A stretch of 37,854 bases of DNA, from the NCBI GenBank assembly GCA_937876095.1, contig CALFIE010000090.1, positions 1 to 37,854 of the forward strand, in the 5' to 3' direction. The notes under the pieces were generated by a model that made no database searches, was not told the DNA's origin, and saw only the letters and a program-made list of their open reading frames with translations. The position numbers and the translations under genes were made by a program. Source of the DNA: an uncultured Flavobacteriales bacterium (GTDB lineage: Bacteria > Bacteroidota > Bacteroidia > Flavobacteriales > Weeksellaceae). Positions 15,838-23,014 of this stretch are shown piece after piece (position 1 is the stretch's first letter; each line of letters opens with the position of its first letter).

Positions 15838-15901
15838 TTCCCCTTCTTTTAAGAAGGGGTGGCAAAATTTTCAAAAAGAAAATTTTGACAGGGTAGTTTA
15901 A
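15838..15901. repeat. Twin-hairpin dispersed-type repeat between the TolC and adaptor genes
   Basis: Two perfect inverted repeats stand side by side. CCCCTTCTT and AAGAAGGGG lie at 15840-15859. The second, CAAAATTTTC at 15863-15872 with GAAAATTTTG at 15878-15887, is followed by ACAGGGTAGTTT. The layout (G-rich hairpin, TGGCAAAATTT hairpin, GACxGGGTxGTTT) is one I know as a dispersed intergenic element of flavobacterial genomes. Confidence 0.65.
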
Positions 15902-15918
15902 AACAAAAATCAAAAATT

Positions 15919-17049
15919 ATGAAAAACATATTCATTATACCAACAATATTTCTACTCTTTTCCTGCGGAAAAGACGAAGAAAAAACAACCGAAAAATTTG
16001 AAATCGCAGCCAACGAAAATCAAATTACGCTAAATGATGCTCAACTAAAAAATGCCGGAATTACGGTTACAAATTTACATGATCAACCTATTTCCAATAC
16101 CATTTTGGTTAATGGTACTATTGATATTCCACCACTCGGAAATGCAAGTGTAAGCGCACCAAGTGGTGGTTATGTGAAATTTACCAAAATTTTGCCCGGA
16201 ATGTTTGTCTCACAAAACCAAACATTGGCTACTCTGGAAGATCCACAATTGGTACAATTACAAGAGGATTATCTTTTGGCACAATCTAATTGGTCTTTGG
16301 CTCAAAAAAATTATACCCGTCAAAAAGATTTGAACCAATCCAAAGCAAGTTCAGACAAAGTCACTCAACAAGCGCAAACCGAAGCACAAAACCAACATAT
16401 TATGGTGAGAGCAATGGCAGAAAAACTGCAAGTGATGGGAATCAATCCCAAAAATCTAACTGCACAAAATATTCAACGGATGATTGCTGTGAAAGCGCCA
16501 ATTTCAGGCTATATTTCATCGGTAAATGTCAGTATTGGACAGTACGTCTCTCCTACCGAAAAATTATTTGAAATTAGAAATACCAGCGATTTGCATTTGG
16601 CTCTCAAAATTTTTGAAAAAGATTTGAAAAACATTCACGTTGGTCAATCCATACTTGCCTATACCAATGATGCTCCAAAAAAGAAATATCCTGCTTCTGT
16701 TTATCTCATCAGCAAAGATTTTCAGCCAGATCGCACAGTTTTGGTTCATTGTCATTTTGTGGGAACCAATCCTCCACTTTTGGCAGGAACGTATATGAAT
16801 GCAGAGATTGCAACCAACCGAGAAAACGGAACCGTAATTCCAGATGATGCGGTTGTAACTTGGGAAAATAAGCAATATATTTTTGAAGAAATACAACCAA
16901 AAACCTTCAAAATGGTTCACATCAATATTGGAAATTCAGATCAGGGTTTTACCCAAATTCTGAACACTACTCCAGATTTTATGAATAAAAAAATAGTTAC
17001 TAAAGGTGCTTATAACTTACTGATGGCTCTGAAAAACGTAGAAGAATAG
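15919..17049 (+). CDS. czcB: Efflux RND transporter periplasmic adaptor lipoprotein (CzcB-like)
   Basis: 376 residues. A lipoprotein signal (MKNIFIIPTIFLLFSC, lipid Cys16) is followed by the membrane-fusion-protein layout. That is a biotinyl-like half (APSGGYVKFTKILPGMFV), a coiled-coil hairpin (LAQSNWSLAQKNY... through AEAQNQHIMVRAMAEKL), the second biotinyl-like half (VKAPISGYISSVNVSIGQYV), then a beta-barrel domain (LHLALKIFEKDLKNIHVGQ) and a membrane-proximal domain. It bridges pump and channel. No His-rich metal-binding extension is seen. Confidence 0.92.
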   Translation: MKNIFIIPTIFLLFSCGKDEEKTTEKFEIAANENQITLNDAQLKNAGITVTNLHDQPISNTILVNGTIDIPPLGNASVSAPSGGYVKFTKILPGMFVSQNQTLATLEDPQLVQLQEDYLLAQSNWSLAQKNYTRQKDLNQSKASSDKVTQQAQTEAQNQHIMVRAMAEKLQVMGINPKNLTAQNIQRMIAVKAPISGYISSVNVSIGQYVSPTEKLFEIRNTSDLHLALKIFEKDLKNIHVGQSILAYTNDAPKKKYPASVYLISKDFQPDRTVLVHCHFVGTNPPLLAGTYMNAEIATNRENGTVIPDDAVVTWENKQYIFEEIQPKTFKMVHINIGNSDQGFTQILNTTPDFMNKKIVTKGAYNLLMALKNVEE

Positions 17050-17146
17050 AGAAAAGTAAAAAGATAAAAGTGCTTTATTAACTACTAATTATCATCAAAA
17101 AAATCACTAATTTTTTACGAAATTTACCAATCATTAAACAAAAAAA

Positions 17147-18244
17147 ATGAATTTAAAAAATATACAAACCGAAGTAGATTGTGCTTATCTCTACGCAGTT
17201 TTAGCTGAAAAAGAAGAAGACCAAAACGTGAAAGAAATCTTCACCGAAATGAGTGAGATTGAAAAATCACACGCAATCGCATTTCTACAAAATGTAGGAC
17301 TTTCTGAAAATGATATTCCACCACCATCAACCAGAGCAAAAATTTTGAAAATAATTGGCGGAATTCTCGGCTACGATTATGTTTTGGGTGTTTTGATGGA
17401 CACCGAAAAATCACTTTCTTCCTCTATTGGTAAAGCCAGAATAAACACCAAAACCGAAAGTTCTATTTCGGATACAGCTCACGTACAAATTTTAGAAAAT
17501 CTACTCCACAACAACCCAAAAATTGCAGGAAATGCACTCTCCAGATTCGAGAAAAGACACCGTTCTGTTGGTGGAAATGCTTTGCGAGCCGCAGTTTTAG
17601 GAGGAAATGATGGGTTGATTTCTAATTTTTCATTAATAATGGGAGTTGCAGGTGCAAGTAGCGGACAAAAAGAAGTTTTGCTTGCTGGTTTAGCCGGATT
17701 GTTAGCTGGAGCACTTTCTATGGCTCTTGGTGAATGGATTTCGGTGAAATCTTCACAGGAATTGTATGAAAATCAGATGTCACTAGAAATGGACGAATTA
17801 GAGGTAAATCCTGAAGGTGAACAAAAAGAAATCGCCCTAATTTACCGTGCAAAAGGAATTCCGCAACTACAAGCCGAAGAAATGGCAGCAGAAATTATGA
17901 AAGATAAAAATTCTGCACACCAATTTTTGGTAAAAGAAGAACTCGGGATCAACGCAGAAGAACTGAAAGGTTCTGCTATGGAAGCAGCAGTTGCTTCGTT
18001 TTTCTTGTTTGCAATTGGTGCTATTTTGCCTCTGTTTCCGTTTTTCTTTTTGGGTGGTAACAATGCCATTATTGCAAGTGCAATTTCAAGTTCGGTTGGT
18101 TTGTTTTTGATTGGAGCTGCCATCACACTTTTCACCGGGAAAAGCATTTGGTTTTCAGGTTTCAGACAAGTGGTTTTCGGACTTTTGGCTGCTGCAATTA
18201 CGTTCGGAATTGGTAGATTAATAGGTGTTTCTATTGCAGGATAA
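17147..18244 (+). CDS. Ferritin-like domain fused to VIT1/CCC1-type iron or manganese transporter
   Basis: 365 residues. The N-terminal part (about 1-140) is a rubrerythrin-like helical domain with candidate di-metal ligands Glu9 and the EIEKSH motif (Glu39, His42), and a later FEKRH. The C-terminal part has VIT1-family features: the GGNDGLISNFSLIMGVAG segment, GALSMALGEWISVKSSQE, a cytoplasmic helical insert (about 205-275), and three or four further helices ending GFRQVVFGLLAAAITFG. This is the domain order of membrane-bound ferritin (MbfA-type) proteins, which export iron. Manganese is possible too. It follows the adaptor gene by 97 bases with no terminator in between, so it may be the last gene of the metal-efflux unit. 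Confidence 0.88.
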   Translation: MNLKNIQTEVDCAYLYAVLAEKEEDQNVKEIFTEMSEIEKSHAIAFLQNVGLSENDIPPPSTRAKILKIIGGILGYDYVLGVLMDTEKSLSSSIGKARINTKTESSISDTAHVQILENLLHNNPKIAGNALSRFEKRHRSVGGNALRAAVLGGNDGLISNFSLIMGVAGASSGQKEVLLAGLAGLLAGALSMALGEWISVKSSQELYENQMSLEMDELEVNPEGEQKEIALIYRAKGIPQLQAEEMAAEIMKDKNSAHQFLVKEELGINAEELKGSAMEAAVASFFLFAIGAILPLFPFFFLGGNNAIIASAISSSVGLFLIGAAITLFTGKSIWFSGFRQVVFGLLAAAITFGIGRLIGVSIAG

Positions 18245-18421
18245 TATTATAATTTTATAAAAAATAGATAAACCATAATAAGTCACATTCATTTTAAAAT
18301 TTTAAGATATTTGTGAACTTTAAAAGTCAAAAAAGTTTGAAATATAATCGATTTCTTAATGAAAATCCTTGATTTTTTTCACTTTTATGTCCTTTTGTAT
18401 TTCTCAAATATCATTATTTCT

Positions 18422-18452
18422 TTTGTTTCTTTTATGGTTTACCCTATTTTTG
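18422..18452 (+). promoter_or_regulatory. Promoter (TTTG-N19-TATTTTTG) four bases from the amidotransferase ATG
   Basis: TTTG at 18422-18425, a 19-base spacer and TATTTTTG at 18445-18452 match the Bacteroidetes promoter fully. The ATG is at 18457, so transcription should begin on or next to the start codon. Confidence 0.7.
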
Positions 18453-18456
18453 GCAA

Positions 18457-19026
18457 ATGAAAATTCTGGTTTTAGATAATTACGACAGTTTTACCTACAA
18501 TTTGGTTCAAATGATAGAACAACTTGCAGGTAAAAACGTGGTGGTAAAAAAAAATGATGAAATCACCTTGCAAGAAATTGAAAAGTACGACAAAATTGTA
18601 CTTTCACCAGGACCTGGAATTCCGAAGGAAGCAGGAATTTTGATGGAGGTAATTGCGCATTTTGCTGGTAAAAAACCCATTTTTGGAGTTTGTTTGGGTT
18701 TGCAAGCCATAGCTGAAAGTTTTGGTGGCAGTCTGATAAATTTGCAAAAAATCTACCACGGAGTCGCAACTGATATTTTAGTCACCGAAAAAAATGCTAA
18801 AATTTTCAAGAATATGCCCGAAATTTTTAAAGGAGGAAGATATCACAGTTGGGCTGTAAATAGAGACGATTTCCCAAAAGATTTGCAAATAACAGCAGTT
18901 GATCATCTTGGAATGATTATGGCACTACAACACAAGGAATTCGATTTACACGCTGTACAATTTCACCCTGAAAGTATTTTGACACCAGTTGGTAAAGTGA
19001 TTATTGGTAATTTTTTGAAAGATTGA
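18457..19026 (+). CDS. pabA: Aminodeoxychorismate/anthranilate synthase component II (glutamine amidotransferase)
   Basis: 189 residues, standard for PabA/TrpG. It is a class I glutamine amidotransferase that supplies ammonia to the chorismate-binding partner for folate (PABA) or tryptophan synthesis. The nucleophile is Cys79 in FGVCLGLQAIAE; the partner residues are His170 and Glu172 in VQFHPESI. The N-terminus MKILVLDNYDSFTYN is strongly conserved, which fixes the start. No trp or pab genes are nearby, so sequence alone does not separate PabA from TrpG. In many bacteria one such protein serves both. It has its own promoter only four bases upstream. Confidence 0.92.
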   Translation: MKILVLDNYDSFTYNLVQMIEQLAGKNVVVKKNDEITLQEIEKYDKIVLSPGPGIPKEAGILMEVIAHFAGKKPIFGVCLGLQAIAESFGGSLINLQKIYHGVATDILVTEKNAKIFKNMPEIFKGGRYHSWAVNRDDFPKDLQITAVDHLGMIMALQHKEFDLHAVQFHPESILTPVGKVIIGNFLKD

Positions 19027-19041
19027 AAATCTTCGATTTTT
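19026..19041 (+). terminator. Weak terminator-like hairpin at the amidotransferase stop
   Basis: AAAATC / GATTTT with a TTC loop, followed by TTCT, starting at the last base of the stop codon. A six-base A/T-rich stem makes it a weak candidate. Confidence 0.35.
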
Positions 19042-19110
19042 CTAAAAATTTAATGAAATGGTTTTGAAAAGTACTTTTTTCTAATTAAAAATGTGTTTTA
19101 TTTGATGTTC

Positions 19111-19252
19111 TCTCGCAATAGCGATGGTAGCGGAAATCCTTTTTATCATTTTTTTTGGATTGGGATTTTTGGTGGCTGCGAAAAATGATAAAAAGATTGC
19201 AGCGAACGTAGCGACCGCAAGCTTTGGATTTGCATTGGAAGCGGAATTGCCC
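19111..19252. repeat. Structured dispersed-type element in the 341-base gap before lipB
   Basis: The gap between the amidotransferase gene and lipB holds no reading frame but a long perfect 15-base inverted repeat: CTTTTTATCATTTTT (19139-19153) and its complement (19181-19195). Units of the form GTAGCGG, GCAGCGAAC, GTAGCGACC and GAAGCGG flank it on both sides. It is visibly richer in G+C than the rest of the gap. The GTAGCGGAAATCC-hairpin-GATTGCAGCGAAC layout is one I know from intergenic regions of many flavobacteria. Whether it corresponds to a named RNA family such as Flavo-1 I cannot verify here. Confidence 0.65.
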
Positions 19253-19337
19253 AAAAATAATTGAATTTTCTGTACTACTTATTTTCCACGCATAAATATT
19301 ATGCTACACATTATTTTTACACCTCATAGATCTTCCT

Positions 19338-19345
19338 TATCTTTG
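19338..19345 (+). promoter_or_regulatory. -7 promoter box (TATCTTTG) of lipB
   Basis: Full match to TAnnTTTG, 22 bases before the lipB ATG. No clear -33 TTG. Confidence 0.55.
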
Positions 19346-19367
19346 CAGTGATTATCAAATTCTAACT

Positions 19368-20090
19368 ATGAATACCAATCCAAATAAAAAAATCGCCTTC
19401 AAAGATCTGGGAATAATGAATTATGAGGCAGCATTCGGTTTGCAAGAAGAATTGATGAAATCCATCATAGATCTGAAACTGGAAAACCGAGACAGAACCG
19501 ATGGAATTTCTACCGAAACTCCCAATTTTCTGTTGTTTGTAGAACATCCTCACGTTTACACGCTTGGTAAATCTGGTGACGAACACAATATGCTCATTAA
19601 TCAACAAAAACTACATGAAATCAACGCTACGTTTGTGAAAACCAATCGTGGTGGTGATATTACGTATCACGGTTTCGGACAAATTGTGGGGTATCCGATT
19701 TTGGATTTAGACAATTTCAAATCAGACATTCATCTATATATGAGAAATCTAGAAGAAGTGATTATAAAAACCATTGCAGATTACGGTCTGAAAGGAGAAC
19801 GCAGTGAAGGCGAAACTGGAGTTTGGCTAGATGTAGGAACTCCATTTGCAAGAAAAATTTGTGCAATGGGCGTAAAAACTTCAAAATGGGTAACTATGCA
19901 CGGTTTTGCACTGAATGTGAATACTGATTTGCGCTATTTCGAGAACATAATTCCTTGCGGAATCAAAGATAAAACGGTAACCTCCCTAAAAAAAGAATTA
20001 GAACGTACTTTTACTGATGAAGAAATTGCCGAAGTAAAATCTAAAATTTCTAAAAATTTTGAAGAAATTTTCGTAGCAGTTATGCAGTAG
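19368..20090 (+). CDS. lipB: Octanoyl-[acyl carrier protein]:protein N-octanoyltransferase
   Basis: 240 residues. It moves octanoyl groups from acyl carrier protein to lipoyl domains, the first step of lipoate synthesis. The family signature RGGDITYHGFGQIVGYPI (residues 94-111) is complete. The catalytic pair is Lys163 (ARKICAMG) and Cys197 (NIIPCGIK). It is monocistronic: its own -7 box upstream and a strong shared terminator downstream, convergent with kup. The radical-SAM partner LipA is not in the window. Confidence 0.96.
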   Translation: MNTNPNKKIAFKDLGIMNYEAAFGLQEELMKSIIDLKLENRDRTDGISTETPNFLLFVEHPHVYTLGKSGDEHNMLINQQKLHEINATFVKTNRGGDITYHGFGQIVGYPILDLDNFKSDIHLYMRNLEEVIIKTIADYGLKGERSEGETGVWLDVGTPFARKICAMGVKTSKWVTMHGFALNVNTDLRYFENIIPCGIKDKTVTSLKKELERTFTDEEIAEVKSKISKNFEEIFVAVMQ

Positions 20091-20123
20091 ATTTTTGTAG
20101 TTTTTAACAGCAATCATATTAGC

Positions 20124-20163
20124 AAAAAAAAGCAACAATAGAATTTTATCGTTGCTTTTTTTT
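20124..20163. terminator. Bidirectional terminator between lipB and kup
   Basis: An eight-A run and GCAAC pair with GTTGC and an eight-T run (13 bases each arm) around a 14-base loop. It is symmetrical, so it serves lipB (+) and kup (-). Confidence 0.85.
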
Positions 20164-20183
20164 ATTTTTTGTAAGTAAATTTT

Positions 20184-22166
20184 TTATTGTTTTTCTTTAT
20201 AAATCCTCTGCAAATCTACTTTCTCTATCGGTTGATATACCAATGGGAATTGCTCTACAACTACATCACTCCTATCTAGACCAAATGCATCTTCGTCTTT
20301 TTGGCTGATTTTTTTCAAGAAGAAATAGGAGTTCAGCAAAATTCCGTCTCGTAGTGCGAATTCATTTTCTATGGATAAAAATTTCTCTATAATTACAAAT
20401 TTGAAATCAGGTTCATCATTGTACTTAGTAGAACCATCCGGACGAATGTGCAGGTTCAGTTCTTTTTGTTTCACCAAATCTCTCACCACTTTTTTGAAGT
20501 ACAATTCAGCTTTTGGCAATACTCTGAAACCTACATTGATATTGACTTTGATGATTTTATCATCTGATAGTTCATCTACGGTGTAAGTCAAAGTATAAGG
20601 TTCGTTGGTTCTGCGTATGTGTAAAAACCAATAGACATCTGCTCTTTTTGGTTTTTGAGAGAAAATAGATTTTATGACTTTTTCTTCAATTCTTGAGACC
20701 GAATTACTCTTGCTTAAATAGATTAAATGTGTTGCAAATTTTGGGATAGAATCGTCTTCAGTCAATTCATTCAACATCGGAATATGCTCAGAGAAATCTA
20801 CAAATTTGGTATACCTGGAATTGATTTTACGGGCAAAATACCAAACATACATCACACTGAAAATTCCACCTGCAATTAGCAATACAAACCAGCTTTCTTT
20901 CAATTTCACCACATTTGCAACAAAAAACGCAGATTCTACTACCAAAAACAAACTGATGATGCCGAAAGCATATACCAATTTCCATTTTCTATAATAAATG
21001 AGGTAATAACTCAGTAAGAACGTGGTCATCAACATTGTAAGAGTAATGAAAAAACCGTAAGCTGCTTCCATATGTTCAGATGATTTGAAATACAAAACCA
21101 TTACTACACAACCAAGCCACAAAATTGTGTTCAGACTTGGGATGTAGATTTGACCTTTGGTTTCAGTTGGCTGTTTCACGGCAACTCTCGGCCAAAAATT
21201 TAAGTTGATAGCTTCGTTTATCAACGTATAACTTCCACTTATTAATGCTTGTGATGCAATGATGGAAGCCAATGCAGCCATCACAATTCCCGGAATCAAA
21301 AACCAATGTGGCATAATTTCGAAAAATGGATTTCTTTTGTCTAAATATTCACTACCTTGGTTCATCAACCACGCTGCTTGTCCTAAATACGACAAAACCA
21401 AACTCAATTTTACATAAATCCAACTGATTCTAATATTCTTGATTCCACAGTGTCCCAAATCAGAATAGAGTGCTTCTGCTCCTGTTGTACAGAGGAAAAC
21501 TGCACCTAACAACCAAAATCCTTGCGGATATTTTGCTAATAATTCGTATGCATAGTATGGATTGAGCGCTTTTAAAATATCTATATGTTGTACAATTTGC
21601 GAAATTCCCATTACTGAAAGCATCGTAAACCAGGCAAACATAATTGGTCCAAATGCTTTACCAATTACTTGAGTTCCAAATCTTTGCAAGAAAAAAATCA
21701 TCGATAAAATCACCAAAACCACACCCATTGTAAAATGATTTCCTGGTTCAAAAGTTTTCTCAAAACCTTTTACCATTCCCAATCCTTCAATTGCCGATGA
21801 AATCGTAATAGGTGGCGTAATCATACCATCTGCTAAAAGCGTGGTTGCACCCAAAATTGCAGGAAAAACCAAATGTTTCCCGTATCTTTTCACCAATGCA
21901 TAGAGCGAGAAAATTCCACCTTCACCTTGGTTGTCTGCTTGCAACGTAAGCCAAACATATTTGATGGTAGTCTGAATCACCAAAGTCCAAAAAATGGCAG
22001 AAACTCCACCATAAACCAATGTTTCATCTATCTTTCTCTCTCCTACTACTGCACGAAGTGCGTACAAAGGTGATGTTCCTACATCTCCGTAGATAATTCC
22101 GAGTGCAACTAGTAAAGAGCCTATTGTTACTTTATTTAGATTAGAATGAGCCGAATTATGTGACAT
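20184..22166 (-). CDS. kup: KUP/HAK/KT family potassium uptake transporter
   Basis: 660 residues, the usual length. It is an inner-membrane K+/H+ symporter. The N-terminal signature GIIYGDVGTSPLYALRAV is followed by about twelve hydrophobic helices (to about residue 455) with GEGGIFSLYAL and GDLGHCGIKNIR-like segments. A soluble C-terminal domain of about 200 residues ends in VVVEQFPLVYQPIEKVD. Its start is 26 bases after the stop of the ABM-domain gene, so the two likely share a transcript. No c-di-AMP-binding or riboswitch element is visible upstream. Confidence 0.95.
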   Translation of the reverse strand: MSHNSAHSNLNKVTIGSLLVALGIIYGDVGTSPLYALRAVVGERKIDETLVYGGVSAIFWTLVIQTTIKYVWLTLQADNQGEGGIFSLYALVKRYGKHLVFPAILGATTLLADGMITPPITISSAIEGLGMVKGFEKTFEPGNHFTMGVVLVILSMIFFLQRFGTQVIGKAFGPIMFAWFTMLSVMGISQIVQHIDILKALNPYYAYELLAKYPQGFWLLGAVFLCTTGAEALYSDLGHCGIKNIRISWIYVKLSLVLSYLGQAAWLMNQGSEYLDKRNPFFEIMPHWFLIPGIVMAALASIIASQALISGSYTLINEAINLNFWPRVAVKQPTETKGQIYIPSLNTILWLGCVVMVLYFKSSEHMEAAYGFFITLTMLMTTFLLSYYLIYYRKWKLVYAFGIISLFLVVESAFFVANVVKLKESWFVLLIAGGIFSVMYVWYFARKINSRYTKFVDFSEHIPMLNELTEDDSIPKFATHLIYLSKSNSVSRIEEKVIKSIFSQKPKRADVYWFLHIRRTNEPYTLTYTVDELSDDKIIKVNINVGFRVLPKAELYFKKVVRDLVKQKELNLHIRPDGSTKYNDEPDFKFVIIEKFLSIENEFALRDGILLNSYFFLKKISQKDEDAFGLDRSDVVVEQFPLVYQPIEKVDLQRIYKEKQ

Positions 22167-22192
22167 TTATTCAGTTTTTTTGTAATTAATTA

Positions 22193-22483
22193 TTAGAAAA
22201 TTTTGAAACCTCGGTACACTTCGGTACTACTTTTAAGAAAATGTTGTACATCTCTTCTAAAATCAGATAAGTGTTCTTGTTTACCGTGATTATAGTGGTG
22301 CTCATCTGTTTCCCAAAGTTCTACCAAAAAAACTTTTCCGATGATTTCGCGATCTTCTACTACATCATATTGCAAGCAACCTGCTTCTTTTCGAGTTGCA
22401 ATTACTAATTTTTTCAGTAGTTCTAACCCATCAAAAACATCACTTTCTTTGAAGGTAAAAACCGCAACTACATGTAAATTCAT
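22193..22483 (-). CDS. Antibiotic biosynthesis monooxygenase (ABM) domain protein
   Basis: 96 residues from the ATG at 22481-22483; a TTG six bases upstream is less likely. It is a small ferredoxin-like fold of the YgiN/quinol monooxygenase type. Typical features are the start LHVVAVFTFKES, LLKKLVIATRKEAGCLQYDVVED, then VFLVELWETDEHHYNHGKQEHLSDF, where the histidines line the pocket in relatives. The true substrate is unknown, and many members simply handle reactive aromatics or haem-like compounds. First gene of a likely two-gene unit with kup. Confidence 0.85.
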   Translation of the reverse strand: MNLHVVAVFTFKESDVFDGLELLKKLVIATRKEAGCLQYDVVEDREIIGKVFLVELWETDEHHYNHGKQEHLSDFRRDVQHFLKSSTEVYRGFKIF

Positions 22484-22498
22484 ATTCAAATATTTTTA

Positions 22499-22506
22499 CA
22501 AAAATA
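22499..22506 (-). promoter_or_regulatory. -7 promoter box (TATTTTTG) of the ABM-kup unit
   Basis: Full match to TAnnTTTG, 15 bases before the ABM ATG, giving a leader of under ten bases. The -33 region is not convincing. Confidence 0.6.
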
Positions 22507-22546
22507 CAATTCCCCTTTCGTTTCAGAAAAGTTTTTTTTATTTTTA

Positions 22547-22990
22547 ATGAAAATTAATAGAATGTATAGCAAACAAGAAGCACAAAACCTGAAAAAAGAA
22601 TTTTGGATTGCCTTTGGAAAATCCTTCCCAAGAAAATGGCTTCTGTATAACACCCAAATCAAAGATTTTAGTTTGAAATTTTATGCCAACCAACACTGCG
22701 CCGAAGTTTCACTAGATATTGCGATGAAAGACGAACTGCTTAGAAATGCTTATTTCGAAAAAATAGTTTCGCTGGATCAATTACTACCTGATTTTATTGG
22801 GGATTTCTATCAAGACGAATTTTTTGAGGTCGAAAATCAAAAAATCATCGCCAAATTTTGGGTTACAAAATCAGGTGTTTCTATTTTTAATAAAAATTCT
22901 TGGCAAGAAATTTTCACATTTTTTGTTGAAAAAATGGATGGATTCGAACGCTTTTTTCTAGAATACGAAGACTATATCAAGGATATTTGA
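22547..22990 (+). CDS. DUF4268 domain protein
   Basis: 147 residues; a second ATG at 22562 would give MYSKQEAQNLKKEFW, the usual family start, and either is possible. The pattern KKEFWIAFGKSFPRKWLLYNT, then LKFYANQHCAEVSLDIAMKD and LRNAYFEKI, is that of DUF4268 proteins, small cytoplasmic proteins seen alone in Bacteroidetes or as the tail of larger nuclease-like proteins. No function is established. It is divergent from the ABM-kup unit and convergent with gldG. Confidence 0.82.
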   Translation: MKINRMYSKQEAQNLKKEFWIAFGKSFPRKWLLYNTQIKDFSLKFYANQHCAEVSLDIAMKDELLRNAYFEKIVSLDQLLPDFIGDFYQDEFFEVENQKIIAKFWVTKSGVSIFNKNSWQEIFTFFVEKMDGFERFFLEYEDYIKDI

Positions 22991-23014
22991 TGATTTTCGT
23001 TAATTAAAAAAAAA

